Source: Pseudomonas proteolytica
GTDB taxonomy: Bacteria > Pseudomonadota > Gammaproteobacteria > Pseudomonadales > Pseudomonadaceae
Length of the DNA: 64,000 bases
Direction of reading: 5' to 3'
Assembly (NCBI RefSeq): GCF_007858275.1
Contig: NZ_VFEV01000024.1
Location: forward strand, 1-64,000
The notes under the pieces were generated by a model. It searched no databases, was not told the origin of the DNA, and saw nothing but the letters and a program-made list of their open reading frames with translations. The position numbers were made by a program, and so were the translations under genes. The stretch's first letter is position 1; each line of letters opens with the position of its first letter. Positions 54,038 through 63,187 of this stretch are shown piece after piece.

Positions 54038-54795
54038 CATTGCTCCGACAGGTATTGCTGATATTCCGGCGTACCGGGATAGAGTCGTTCTAGTTGCTGG
54101 CCAAAACGTGCGGCCTTGTCGCGTTCTTCATGAACCGTGGCCAGGCGCACACCGAGCAATAGACTACGTGCATTTTGCCCACTGAGCAGGCTAAAACGCT
54201 CGTAATAGTCACGTGCCGGCACATAATGCCTGTCTTCAAACGACAACTGGGCCATTTCAAGCAAGGCCCGTGGCTGGCGTTGGTTCAGGTGCAGGGCTTT
54301 TTCCAGCTGCTGGCGGGCGTTTTCCCGCTGGCCAAGGCGCACAGACGTCACCCCAAGGTTCTCGAAAACCCGCGAACGTTCAGGATATAGGGTATCAGTG
54401 GCGGCCTGCTGGAAATAACCGGATGCTTGTTCATAACGTTCCTGCTGGAACAGGAAGCTGCCGTAGTTATTGAGCAGGCGCGGATCATGGGGGCGAACCG
54501 CCAGAGCCTTCTGGTAATACTGGTCGGCCAGCTCGGGCTCGGCCTGGGCCTGGAATACCAGGGCCAGCGCCGCATTGGCGTCGGCATCCTGGTTGTCGAG
54601 GGCCAGGGCCTTTTGCAGCGGCACCTTGGCCTGCTCGCTCAACCCCTGGCGCAGGTAGCCCAGCCCCAACTGCACATAGGCAGCACGCGCTTCGTCACGG
54701 CCCTTGCCGGTTTGCAACGGGCTGTCAGAGCCCGATGAAACACAGCCAACCGAGAGGCTGGCAACAAGCAAAAGCAGCGCAAGGCGCAAGGGCAT
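54037..54795 (-). CDS. pilF: type IV pilus biogenesis lipoprotein PilF/PilW
   Basis: The 252-residue lipoprotein has lipobox SVGC (C18) and about six TPR motifs. It helps secretin PilQ assemble in the outer membrane. It starts 12 bases after rlmN and its stop overlaps the rodZ start. Confidence 0.94.
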   Translation of the reverse strand: MPLRLALLLLVASLSVGCVSSGSDSPLQTGKGRDEARAAYVQLGLGYLRQGLSEQAKVPLQKALALDNQDADANAALALVFQAQAEPELADQYYQKALAVRPHDPRLLNNYGSFLFQQERYEQASGYFQQAATDTLYPERSRVFENLGVTSVRLGQRENARQQLEKALHLNQRQPRALLEMAQLSFEDRHYVPARDYYERFSLLSGQNARSLLLGVRLATVHEERDKAARFGQQLERLYPGTPEYQQYLSEQ

Positions 54796-54807
54796 AGAGA
54801 TCCTCTC

Positions 54808-55956
54808 TCAGATTCGATTCACAGCAATTTGCGGCAAATCGTCGGCGGCGTTCAGTTCACGCACGGCGATATAACGCTCGCTGCGACGGGTGCGGTCCAG
54901 CACCTGTCCGACCAATTGGCCACAGGCAGCGTCGATGTCTTCACCACGGGTGGTGCGCACAGTCACGTTGTAGCCTGCCTGGTGCAGTTGATCCTGGAAA
55001 CGGCGGATGGCGTTGTTGCTCGGCCGCTCGTAGCCAGAATGGGGAAACGGGTTGAACGGGATCAGGTTGATCTTGCACGGGGTGTTCTTGAGCAACTCGA
55101 TCATCTCGACCGCGTGTTCGACCTTGTCGTTGATGTCCTTGAGCATGGTGTACTCAATGGTCAGCACGCGCTTCTCACCCAAGGTCGCCATATAACGCTG
55201 GCAAGACTCGAGCAGCATCTTAAGCGGATACTTCTTGTTGATCGGCACCAATTGGTTACGCAATGCGTCATTGGGTGCGTGCAGCGACAACGCCAGGGAG
55301 ACGTCGATGTGCTTGGCCAGCTCATCGATCATCGGTACCACGCCGGAGGTCGACAGGGTCACACGGCGCTTGGAGATGCCGTAGCCCAGGTCGTCCATCA
55401 TCAAATGCATGGCCGCAATCACGTTGTCGAAGTTCAGCAGCGGCTCACCCATGCCCATCATCACCACGTTGGTGATGGCACGGTCGACGGTTGCCGGGAC
55501 GCTGCCAAAGGATTTGTTGGCAATCCACACCTGGCCGATGACTTCGGCGGCGGTGAGGTTGCTATTGAAGCCTTGCTTGCCGGTGGAGCAGAAACTGCAG
55601 TCCAGGGCACAGCCTGCCTGGGACGAAACGCACAAAGTGCCGCGCTTGCCCTGGGGAATGTAGACGGTCTCGACGCAACTGCCGGACGCCACGCGCACCA
55701 CCCACTTACGGGTGCCGTCGCTGGAGATGTCCTCGCTGACAACCTCGGGACCACGGACCTCGGCAATAGCCTTGAGCTTGTCGCGCAGGGCCTTGCTGAC
55801 GTTCGTCATGGCGTCGAAATCGTCGACGCCAAAGTGGTGAATCCACTTCATTACCTGACCGGCACGGAAACGCTTCTCCCCGATTGAGTCGAAGAATTTT
55901 TCCATTTCCTGTTGAGTCAGCCCCAGCAGGTTGGTTTTTACAGTCGATGTAGTCAT
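54808..55956 (-). CDS. rlmN: 23S rRNA (A2503-C2) / tRNA (A37-C2) methyltransferase
   Basis: The 382-residue radical-SAM enzyme methylates A2503 of 23S rRNA and A37 of several tRNAs. The cluster cysteines are C116, C120 and C123 (CALDCSFC). The length is normal. It lies 28 bases after ndk. Confidence 0.97.
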   Translation of the reverse strand: MTTSTVKTNLLGLTQQEMEKFFDSIGEKRFRAGQVMKWIHHFGVDDFDAMTNVSKALRDKLKAIAEVRGPEVVSEDISSDGTRKWVVRVASGSCVETVYIPQGKRGTLCVSSQAGCALDCSFCSTGKQGFNSNLTAAEVIGQVWIANKSFGSVPATVDRAITNVVMMGMGEPLLNFDNVIAAMHLMMDDLGYGISKRRVTLSTSGVVPMIDELAKHIDVSLALSLHAPNDALRNQLVPINKKYPLKMLLESCQRYMATLGEKRVLTIEYTMLKDINDKVEHAVEMIELLKNTPCKINLIPFNPFPHSGYERPSNNAIRRFQDQLHQAGYNVTVRTTRGEDIDAACGQLVGQVLDRTRRSERYIAVRELNAADDLPQIAVNRI

Positions 55957-55984
55957 GGATTCACCTTCACTCTTAAGCCAATGC

Positions 55985-56410
55985 TTAGCGAGTGGTTACT
56001 TCAGTAGCTGCGAAGAAGTACGAAATTTCGCGAGCAGCAGCGGCTTCGGAGTCCGAACCGTGTACAGCGTTGGCGTCGATGGAGTCAGCGAAGTCAGCAC
56101 GGATGGTGCCGGCAGCAGCTTCTTTAGGGTTGGTAGCGCCCATCAGCTCACGGTTCAGAGCGATAGCGTTTTCGCCTTCCAGAACCTGTACAACAACAGG
56201 GCCGGAGATCATGAAGGCAACCAGGTCGCCGAAGAAACCACGAGCGCTGTGCTCAGCGTAGAAGCCTTCAGCTTCAGCCTTGGACAGTTGCTTGAGTTTC
56301 GAAGCTACAACCTTCAGGCCGGCTTTTTCGAAACGAGTGGTGATCTCGCCGATGACGTTTTTTGCAACAGCGTCAGGCTTGATGATGGAGAAAGTACGTT
56401 GAACAGCCAT
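55985..56410 (-). CDS. ndk: nucleoside diphosphate kinase
   Basis: The 141-residue enzyme transfers phosphate among nucleoside di- and triphosphates by way of H117 (NAVHGSD). KPDAV and the rest of the family motifs are present. Codon use looks adapted for high expression. A terminator lies between it and iscX. Confidence 0.97.
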   Translation of the reverse strand: MAVQRTFSIIKPDAVAKNVIGEITTRFEKAGLKVVASKLKQLSKAEAEGFYAEHSARGFFGDLVAFMISGPVVVQVLEGENAIALNRELMGATNPKEAAAGTIRADFADSIDANAVHGSDSEAAAAREISYFFAATEVTTR

Positions 56411-56439
56411 GGTGTAACTCCAGAAACGGTAATTTGCGA

Positions 56440-56469
56440 AAAATTAAACCCGCGAATTATACGCGGGTT
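56440..56469 (-). terminator. Rho-independent terminator of the isc operon
   Basis: On the minus strand, AACCCGCG and CGCGGGTT pair across TATAATT, followed by TAATTTTT. It lies 30 bases after the iscX stop. Confidence 0.88.
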
Positions 56470-56498
56470 CTTGGGTATTGCCTAACCTGCGGGGATGA

Positions 56499-56699
56499 TC
56501 AGTCTATTTCTTCTATCCAGAGCGCCTGAACTGCTTCCAACACCTTCTCGCCGCAGCGACCGGAGGTGTTGTCGAAATCAGGAAGCTCCATGATCCAGCG
56601 CTGCAGGTCGACAAAGTTGACCTTCAGCGGATCAATATCCGGCTTGGTTTCAGCCAACTCTTCAGCAATGCGCTGTACATCATTCCAGCCATAATTCAT
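56499..56699 (-). CDS. iscX: Fe-S assembly protein IscX
   Basis: The 66-residue acidic protein (MNYGWNDVQRIAEELAE..., W and DxxxLKF-like region) binds IscS and iron. It is the last gene of the isc operon, 14 bases after fdx. Confidence 0.94.
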   Translation of the reverse strand: MNYGWNDVQRIAEELAETKPDIDPLKVNFVDLQRWIMELPDFDNTSGRCGEKVLEAVQALWIEEID

Positions 56700-56713
56700 G
56701 ACAGCACTACCAG

Positions 56714-57055
56714 TCAGTGCGGCGCTTCGGCCGCATGGTTGAGGGAATACTTCGGAATTTCGACGGTGAGGTCTTCAGTCCCCACCTTTGCCTGACAGCT
56801 CAGGCGCGAAGTCGGTTCCAGGCCCCATGCCCTATCAAGATAGTCCTCTTCCAGCTCATCGGCCTCTTCGAGGCTATTGAAACCTTCGCGGATAATGCAG
56901 TGACAGGTGGTGCAGGCATTGACGCCACCACAGGCACTCTCAATCTCGATGTGGTTGTCATGGGCGACTTCGAGAAGGGACTTGCCGGTCTCAGCCTCCA
57001 CGACCATACCGTCCGGGCAATGCTCGGCGTGTGGCAGAAAAATGACCTGCGGCAT
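56714..57055 (-). CDS. fdx: ISC-type [2Fe-2S] ferredoxin
   Basis: The 113-residue ferredoxin has cluster ligands C42, C48, C51 (ACGGVNACTTC) and C87 (RLSCQAK). It supplies electrons for Fe-S cluster assembly on IscU. It starts 3 bases after hscA. Confidence 0.96.
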   Translation of the reverse strand: MPQVIFLPHAEHCPDGMVVEAETGKSLLEVAHDNHIEIESACGGVNACTTCHCIIREGFNSLEEADELEEDYLDRAWGLEPTSRLSCQAKVGTEDLTVEIPKYSLNHAAEAPH

Positions 57056-57058
57056 CAG

Positions 57059-58921
57059 TTATTCCTCAATTTCATTCAGGTTGCGTCCCGCCAGGGCGGC
57101 TTTCACCGTCTGGTTCATACGACGGGCGGCAAAGGCATCGGTTACTTGTGAAAGGCGCTTGGTCTGTTGTTCGATGGCATAACCATCGGTGCCTTTCATC
57201 AATTCGGCCAGTTCCTGCATCTGCAGGTCGATGACCAGGCGTTCTTCAGCATCCAGAAGGCGCTCGCCGTCGGCCTCAAGGGCGCCCTGCACAGCCTCGA
57301 GAAGGCGCTGGGCATCGACTTGCTGTTCACGCAGTACACGGGCGACCTTGTCATCACCGGCATACTGGAACGAATCCTTGAGCATCTTGGCGATTTCGCC
57401 GTCGGTCAGGCCGTAGGACGGCTTGACCTGGATACTGGCTTCAACGCCCGAGCCCAACTCACGCGCGGCCACACTGAGCAGGCCATCGGCGTCGACCTGG
57501 AAGGTCACGCGAATCTTCGCTGCACCCGCGACCATCGCCGGGATGCCGCGCAATTCAAAGCGTGCCAGGGAGCGGCAGTCGCTGATCAGCTCGCGCTCGC
57601 CTTGCAGCACATGAATCATCATGGCCGTCTGGCCATCTTTATACGTGGTGAAGTCCTGGGCGCGGGCGACGGGAATGGTGGTGTTGCGTGGAATCACCTT
57701 CTCCATCAAGCCACCCATGGTTTCCAGGCCCAGGGACAACGGAATCACGTCGAGCAGAAGCAGTTCGCCACCCTCTCGCTTGTTGCCAGCCAGGGTATCG
57801 GCCTGGATCGCAGCACCAATGGCCACCACTTGATCCGGATCGATTTCGGTCAGCGGCTGACGACCGAAGGCTTCGGCCACGGCTTCGCGAACCCGTGGCA
57901 CACGGGTCGAACCGCCAACCATGACCACTGCGCCAACTTCTTCCAGCTCGATACCAGAGTCGCGCACGGCGCGACGGCAGGCTTTCAGACTACGGGCAAC
58001 CATCGGCTCGATCAGCGCATCGAAGGCTTCACGGGTCAGTTGAGCCGACCATGAGCCGTAGGAAACCTCAACAGATGCAGCGTCAGTCAGGGCTTCTTTG
58101 GCCGCGCAGGCCGTTTGCAGCAGATTGCGCTGGGCGCCTGGATCGAGGTCGGCGGACAAGCCAGCGCTGGTGATGATCCAACCGGCGATGGCGTGGTCGA
58201 AGTCGTCACCCCCCAGGGCACTGTCGCCACCGGTAGCCAGGACTTCGAAAACACCGCCAGTCAGGCGCAGGATGGAAATATCAAAAGTACCGCCACCCAG
58301 GTCGTAAATCGCGACCAGGCCTTCGGCATGCTGGTCCAGGCCATAGGCCACGGCAGCAGCGGTTGGCTCGTTGAGCAGGCGCAAGACATTGAGGCCGGCC
58401 AGTTTCGCCGCATCCTTGGTGGCTTGGCGCTGGGCATCATCGAAATATGCCGGAACGGTGATCACCGCCCCTACCAGCTCGCCGCCCAAGGTGGTTTCGG
58501 CGCGCTGGCGCAGGACCTTGAGGATATCGGCCGACACTTCCACCGGGCTTTTCGGGCCTTGGATGGTGTCGATAAACGGCATATGGGATTCACCGCCGAC
58601 AAAGCGGTACGGCAGTTGATCGCCCAATTGCTTGACGTCGGACAACCCACGCCCCATCAAGCGCTTGACCGACAACACCGTGTTCAACGGATCGGTAGAG
58701 GCCGCGAGCCTGGCCGACTCGCCCACTTCGGTGCGGTCAGCGTGATAGCGCACGGCGGACGGCAGGATCACCTGGCCATCAGCATCGGGCAGCGGCTCGG
58801 AGAGACCGCTGCGCAGTGCGGCGACCAGTGAATTGGTAGTACCCAAGTCGATGCCAACCGCCAGGCGACGCTGGTGCGGTTGAGGACTTTGGCCGGGTTC
58901 GGCGATCTGCAGTAGAGCCAT
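57059..58921 (-). CDS. hscA: Fe-S assembly chaperone HscA (Hsp70 type)
   Basis: The 620-residue chaperone has an N-terminal ATPase domain (VGIDLGTTNSLVA, IYDLGGGTFDISIL) and a C-terminal substrate-binding domain that recognises the LPPVK motif of IscU. IscU here has LPPVK just before C106. It works with HscB. Confidence 0.97.
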   Translation of the reverse strand: MALLQIAEPGQSPQPHQRRLAVGIDLGTTNSLVAALRSGLSEPLPDADGQVILPSAVRYHADRTEVGESARLAASTDPLNTVLSVKRLMGRGLSDVKQLGDQLPYRFVGGESHMPFIDTIQGPKSPVEVSADILKVLRQRAETTLGGELVGAVITVPAYFDDAQRQATKDAAKLAGLNVLRLLNEPTAAAVAYGLDQHAEGLVAIYDLGGGTFDISILRLTGGVFEVLATGGDSALGGDDFDHAIAGWIITSAGLSADLDPGAQRNLLQTACAAKEALTDAASVEVSYGSWSAQLTREAFDALIEPMVARSLKACRRAVRDSGIELEEVGAVVMVGGSTRVPRVREAVAEAFGRQPLTEIDPDQVVAIGAAIQADTLAGNKREGGELLLLDVIPLSLGLETMGGLMEKVIPRNTTIPVARAQDFTTYKDGQTAMMIHVLQGERELISDCRSLARFELRGIPAMVAGAAKIRVTFQVDADGLLSVAARELGSGVEASIQVKPSYGLTDGEIAKMLKDSFQYAGDDKVARVLREQQVDAQRLLEAVQGALEADGERLLDAEERLVIDLQMQELAELMKGTDGYAIEQQTKRLSQVTDAFAARRMNQTVKAALAGRNLNEIEE

Positions 58922-58972
58922 GGTAATCAGGTCTTATCTGTCTATCAGGCGTGCAATCTGTGCAGCACTGGG

Positions 58973-59494
58973 TTAATCGTCGAGGCGCTCTTCTAACTGG
59001 CGCACTTCGTAAGTGAGCTTGTCGAGGAACTGCATGCGCCGCATCAGGCGTTCGGCCTGTTCACGCTGCGCTGCATCATCCCAACAAGCTGCGAAGCTTT
59101 CGTTGAGCTCATCCTGGGCCACTTTCAGACGGCGCTTGAAGACCGCGACGCCAGCCAGATCGGCCTCGTCCTGCAAGTCTTCGAGTTCCTCGCGCCATTG
59201 CATCTGCTGCATCAGGAAATCAGGGTCATGGACCGTAACTTCCAGCGGCAACTCGCGACCGCCCATGGCGAGCAGGTAACGCGCGCGCTTGGGAGGGCTT
59301 TTGAGAGTCTGATAGGCTTCGTTGAGGCTGGCTGACTGCTCCAGCGCCAGGCGTTGCTCACGCTCGGAAGCGTCGGCAAAGCGGTCCGGATGCACCCCAC
59401 GCGCCAATTCACGGTAGCGCGTGGCAAGCTGTTCGAGGTCCAGGCGAAAACTCGGCTGCAACTCGAATAAAGCGAAATGACAAGGAGTACCCAC
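58973..59494 (-). CDS. hscB: Fe-S assembly co-chaperone HscB (J-domain)
   Basis: The 173-residue protein has an N-terminal J-domain with HPD at 35-37 and a C-terminal IscU-binding helical domain. The start is GTG at 59494 (MGTPCHF), because TGAGG lies six bases before it and overlaps the iscA stop. The frame is open to an ATG at 59533, which would overlap iscA. Confidence 0.94.
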   Translation of the reverse strand: MGTPCHFALFELQPSFRLDLEQLATRYRELARGVHPDRFADASEREQRLALEQSASLNEAYQTLKSPPKRARYLLAMGGRELPLEVTVHDPDFLMQQMQWREELEDLQDEADLAGVAVFKRRLKVAQDELNESFAACWDDAAQREQAERLMRRMQFLDKLTYEVRQLEERLDD

Positions 59495-59502
59495 AAATAG
59501 CC

Positions 59503-59826
59503 TCAGATGTTGAAGCTTTCGCCGCAGCCACATTCACCGCGCACGTTGGGGTTGTTGAACTTGAAGCCTTCGTTCAACCCTTCCTTGACGAAATCGAGCT
59601 CGGTGCCGTCCAGGTAGGTCAGGCTTTTAGGGTCGATGATCACTTTCTCGCCGTGACTTTCGAACACCTGGTCTTCCGCAACCACCTCGTCGACGAACTC
59701 CAGCACATAGGCAAGGCCGGAACAGCCCGTGGTGCGCACACCCAGACGAATCCCCTCACCTTTACCGCGCCCATCCAGGGAGCGTCGCACGTGCCGCGCA
59801 GCCGCTTCTGTCATGCTGATAGCCAT
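59503..59826 (-). CDS. iscA: A-type Fe-S carrier IscA
   Basis: The 107-residue carrier has three conserved cysteines, C35, C99 and C101 (TTGCSGLAY, ECGCGES). AAGGAG precedes the ATG at 59826. Confidence 0.96.
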   Translation of the reverse strand: MAISMTEAAARHVRRSLDGRGKGEGIRLGVRTTGCSGLAYVLEFVDEVVAEDQVFESHGEKVIIDPKSLTYLDGTELDFVKEGLNEGFKFNNPNVRGECGCGESFNI

Positions 59827-59854
59827 CGTTGACTCCTTACTCGTCGCCAAATGC

Positions 59855-60241
59855 TTAGATCAAGCCTTTCTTCTGCTTGTAGTCGCGAACGGCCGCCTTG
59901 ATGGCGTCTTCGGCGAGTACCGAGCAGTGAATTTTCACTGGCGGCAGGGCCAGTTCTTCGGCCAGCTGAGTGTTCTTGATGGTCTCTGCTTCATCCAGAG
60001 TCTTGCCTTTCATCCACTCGGTCGCCAGGGAGCTGGAGGCGATGGCCGAACCGCAGCCATAGGTCTTGAACTTGGCATCTTCGATGATGCCCTGCTCGTT
60101 GACCTTGATCTGCAGGCGCATGACGTCGCCGCACGCCGGAGCGCCGACCATGCCGGTGCCGACATCAGGATCTTCCGCGTCCATCTTGCCGACGTTGCGC
60201 GGGTTTTCGTAGTGGTCGATGACCTTTTCGCTGTAAGCCAT
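59855..60241 (-). CDS. iscU: Fe-S scaffold IscU
   Basis: The 128-residue scaffold has C37, C63 and C106 plus D39 (GAPACGD, YGCGSA, HCSV). LPPVK at 99-103 is the HscA-binding motif. The 99-base gap to iscS contains a weak CTGTAG/CTACAG inverted repeat. Confidence 0.97.
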   Translation of the reverse strand: MAYSEKVIDHYENPRNVGKMDAEDPDVGTGMVGAPACGDVMRLQIKVNEQGIIEDAKFKTYGCGSAIASSSLATEWMKGKTLDEAETIKNTQLAEELALPPVKIHCSVLAEDAIKAAVRDYKQKKGLI

Positions 60242-60340
60242 GGTACTCAATCCTCACTCATCAGGGCCGCTCTGGAACCCTGTAGAAACGCCTGCGTTTT
60301 CCGCCACGTTCCTACAGAGCTTGGGTGGCGGCTTCTATAT

Positions 60341-61555
60341 TTAGTGTGCCGCCCACTCGATCTTGGAAATATCGACACCGTCTTTGAACATGTCCCACAG
60401 CGGCGACAGGGTGCGCAGCTTAGTGACCGCTTCGCAGACTTTCTGCGCCGCGTAGTCAACTTCTTCTTCGGTGGTGAAACGGCCGAACGTAAAGCGGATG
60501 GAACTGTGCGCCAACTCGTCGTTGCGGCCCAGGGCGCGCAGGACATAGGACGGCTCAAGGGAGGCCGAGGTGCAGGCCGAACCAGACGAAACCGCCAGGT
60601 CCTTGAGCGCCATGATCAGCGACTCGCCTTCAACGTAGTTGAAGCTCAAATTCAGGTTGTGCGGTACGCGGGCGGTCATGCTGCCGTTGATGTACAGCTC
60701 TTCAAGGTTCTCGACCTGCTTGTAGAAGCGATCGCTGAGGGCCTTGATGCGCACGTTTTCGGCAGCCATGTCTTCCTTGGCTACGCGGAAGGCTTCGCCC
60801 ATGCCCACGATCTGGTGGGTCGCCAGGGTGCCCGAACGCATGCCGCGCTCGTGACCGCCGCCGTGCATGGTGGCTTCGATGCGCACACGTGGCTTGCGGC
60901 TCACGTACAGCGCGCCAATGCCTTTGGGGCCGTAGGTCTTGTGGGCCGAGAACGACATCAGGTCGACTTTCAGCTTGGACAGGTCGATGTCGACCTTGCC
61001 AGTGGACTGGGCAGCATCGACATGCAGCAACACGCCCTTGGAGCGGGTCAGCTCGCCAATGGCGGCGATGTCGTTGATGGTGCCGATTTCGTTGTTTACG
61101 TGGATCACGGAAACCAGAATGGTGTCTTCACGCATCGCGGCTTCGATCATGGCCGGGGTGACGATACCGTCAGTGGTCGGCTCAAGGTAGGTAACCTCGA
61201 AACCTTCACGCTCCAGTTGGCGCATGGTGTCGAGGACGGCCTTGTGCTCGATCTTGGTGGTGATCAGGTGCTTGCCCTTGGTCGCATAGAAATGCGCGGC
61301 GCCCTTGATTGCCAGGTTGTCGGACTCGGTGGCACCGGAAGTCCAGACGATTTCACGCGGGTCGGCATTGACCAGGTCTGCGACCTGGCGACGAGCGTTC
61401 TCCACCGCTTCCTCGGCCTTCCAGCCAAAAACGTGGGAGCGAGAGGCCGGGTTGCCGAAGTTTCCGTCAACCAGCAGGCACTCGCTCATCTTTTGCGCGA
61501 CACGCGGATCAACCGGGGTGGTCGCTGAGTAATCAAGGTAAATCGGCAATTTCAT
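60341..61555 (-). CDS. iscS: cysteine desulfurase IscS
   Basis: The 404-residue PLP enzyme delivers sulfur from cysteine to IscU, TusA, ThiI and others. The PLP lysine is K206 (SAHKTYGP) and the persulfide cysteine C328 (GSACTSASL), the same numbers as in E. coli. Confidence 0.97.
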   Translation of the reverse strand: MKLPIYLDYSATTPVDPRVAQKMSECLLVDGNFGNPASRSHVFGWKAEEAVENARRQVADLVNADPREIVWTSGATESDNLAIKGAAHFYATKGKHLITTKIEHKAVLDTMRQLEREGFEVTYLEPTTDGIVTPAMIEAAMREDTILVSVIHVNNEIGTINDIAAIGELTRSKGVLLHVDAAQSTGKVDIDLSKLKVDLMSFSAHKTYGPKGIGALYVSRKPRVRIEATMHGGGHERGMRSGTLATHQIVGMGEAFRVAKEDMAAENVRIKALSDRFYKQVENLEELYINGSMTARVPHNLNLSFNYVEGESLIMALKDLAVSSGSACTSASLEPSYVLRALGRNDELAHSSIRFTFGRFTTEEEVDYAAQKVCEAVTKLRTLSPLWDMFKDGVDISKIEWAAH

Positions 61556-61605
61556 GGACTTTCTCCTAAATCAGGCTGGCTGGCGTGCCGTTAGCTCTGC
61601 GGCTG

Positions 61606-62097
61606 TCACTCGACGGCGGACGCTTCAATCTTGTCCAGGCGCGGCGCCTTGGTGTTGCATCGGCGCTGGTCCTGACGCTGGGCTACTTCCTGCACCTCAC
61701 GGCGAGTCACAAGATCAGCCAAGCTGATACCACTCAAAAACTCATGGATCTGCAGGCTCAGGTCACACCACAAGTGGTGCGTCAGGCAGGTGTCGCCGGC
61801 ATGGCAATCACCCAGGCCCTGGCACTTGGTGGCATCGACGGATTCATTCACCGCGTCGATCACCTGGGCAACCTGGATGCCCTGCATGTCGCGGGACAAC
61901 TGATAACCGCCGCCCGGGCCGCGCACACTGGAAACCAGGTTACTGCGGCGCAACTTGGCGAACAGTTGCTCAAGGTAAGACAGGGAAATGCCTTGGCGCT
62001 CGGAGATATCGGCCAGGGACACCGGCCCGTTTTGCGCGTGCAGGGCCAGGTCAAGCATGGCGGTCACCGCGTAACGGCCTTTTGTAGTCAGTCTCAT
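61606..62097 (-). CDS. iscR: Fe-S sensing regulator IscR (Rrf2 family)
   Basis: The 163-residue regulator has an N-terminal winged helix (about 1-65; MRLTTKGRYAVTAMLDLA) and cluster ligands C92, C98, C104 and H107. The [2Fe-2S] form represses the isc operon. ATG 62097 has only a weak ribosome site. Two type-1 IscR sites cover its promoter. Confidence 0.96.
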   Translation of the reverse strand: MRLTTKGRYAVTAMLDLALHAQNGPVSLADISERQGISLSYLEQLFAKLRRSNLVSSVRGPGGGYQLSRDMQGIQVAQVIDAVNESVDATKCQGLGDCHAGDTCLTHHLWCDLSLQIHEFLSGISLADLVTRREVQEVAQRQDQRRCNTKAPRLDKIEASAVE

Positions 62098-62130
62098 GGA
62101 CAAGTACCAAGGTGTTTCAGAATGGGAGCA

Positions 62131-62159
62131 AGTATGCGATTCCCGAGTATTTAAGTCAA
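62131..62159 (-). promoter_or_regulatory. sigma-70 promoter of the isc operon
   Basis: On the minus strand TTGACT (62154-62159) and CATACT (62131-62136) are 17 bases apart. Start of transcription is expected near 62124, about 27 bases before the iscR ATG. Confidence 0.82.
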
Positions 62160-62163
62160 CTAT
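62139..62163 (-). promoter_or_regulatory. type-1 IscR site, proximal
   Basis: The 25-bp site reads ATAGTTGACTTAAATACTCG plus GGAAT on the minus strand, a close match to the type-1 IscR consensus. It covers the -35 box and spacer. Confidence 0.8.
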
Positions 62164-62188
62164 AAGACCTAGTACTTTAGTCAGGAAT
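62164..62188 (-). promoter_or_regulatory. type-1 IscR site, distal
   Basis: The 25-bp site begins ATTCCTGACTAAAGTACTAG on the minus strand, and adjoins the proximal site without a gap. It is a somewhat weaker match to the same consensus. Confidence 0.72.
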
Positions 62189-62282
62189 ACCCGTAAAAAG
62201 GGCGCGCGGATTGTAGCAGGACGGGGTGGGATCGAACAGCGGCAGCGGACAACCTGCATTGCCAGGCACGCGGCAGATCAAT

Positions 62283-62372
62283 TGTGGTAGCTGGCTTGTT
62301 CGCGCAAGCGGTGGGGCAGCCATTCTTTTAGGCGACTGAGACACCGCTTTCGCGGGCAAGCCAGCTTCCACA
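62283..62372. repeat. REP pair between iscR and cysE
   Basis: TGTGGTAGCTGGCTTGTTCGCG is matched by a diverged inverted copy CGCGGGCAAGCCAGCTTCCACA. It occupies much of the 305-base gap from cysE to iscR; the rest is the isc control region. Confidence 0.8.
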
Positions 62373-62402
62373 AGGGGGAGGACTTGCGATGATCGCGAGG
62401 AC

Positions 62403-63185
62403 TCAGCCGGCCTTGGTGGCGGCTTCGTCCTTTATTTCGGCGAAGTCTTCTTCGCGCAACTCAGGCAGATCCTTCGCACAGTAGGGACTGCCCAGATCCT
62501 TCAGCGCGCCGCACATGCCGTCCAACTTGCCGTCTACCGCCTGCAGATGGTCGAGCAACTGGCCAATGGCGCGCGCCACCGGGTCCGGCATGTCTTCGCT
62601 GACGCCGTAGGCATCGAAGCCGATTTTCTCGGCCATGGCCTTGCGTTTGGCCTCCTGCTCATCGCCGACTTCCGGTTTGACGATGATCCGCCCGGGAATC
62701 CCTACCACGGTGGCGCCTGGCGGCACCGCCTTGGTGACTACGGCATTGGAGCCAACCTTGGCCCCGGCACCGACGGTAAACGGCCCCAGGACCTTGGCCC
62801 CCGCCCCGACCACCACGCCATTTTCAAGGGTCGGGTGGCGCTTGCCCTTGTTCCAGGTGGTGCCGCCCAGAGTCACGCCCTGGTACAGGGTCACATCGTC
62901 ACCAATCTCGGCGGTTTCACCAATAACGATGCCCATGCCATGGTCGATAAAGAAGCGACGACCCACCTTGGCCCCCGGATGAATCTCGATCCCGGTCAGC
63001 CAGCGACCGAAGTTCGACACCAGCCGCGCCAGCCACTTCCAGCCCATACCCCACAAGGCACCGGACAGACGGTGAATCCAGATCGCATGCATCCCGGGAT
63101 AGCAGGTCAGCACTTCAAAGGCGTTGCGCGCCGCCGGGTCACGGTGGAAAACACTCTGGATATCTTCTCGCAAACGCTCGAACAT
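62403..63185 (-). CDS. cysE: serine O-acetyltransferase
   Basis: The 260-residue enzyme acetylates serine in the first step of cysteine synthesis. The N-terminal helical part and the left-handed beta-helix (IHPGAKVGRRFFIDHGMGIVIG) are intact. It follows trmJ by 2 bases and precedes the isc operon, so cysteine supply and IscS sulfur use lie side by side. Confidence 0.95.
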   Translation of the reverse strand: MFERLREDIQSVFHRDPAARNAFEVLTCYPGMHAIWIHRLSGALWGMGWKWLARLVSNFGRWLTGIEIHPGAKVGRRFFIDHGMGIVIGETAEIGDDVTLYQGVTLGGTTWNKGKRHPTLENGVVVGAGAKVLGPFTVGAGAKVGSNAVVTKAVPPGATVVGIPGRIIVKPEVGDEQEAKRKAMAEKIGFDAYGVSEDMPDPVARAIGQLLDHLQAVDGKLDGMCGALKDLGSPYCAKDLPELREEDFAEIKDEAATKAG

Positions 63186-63187
63186 TT

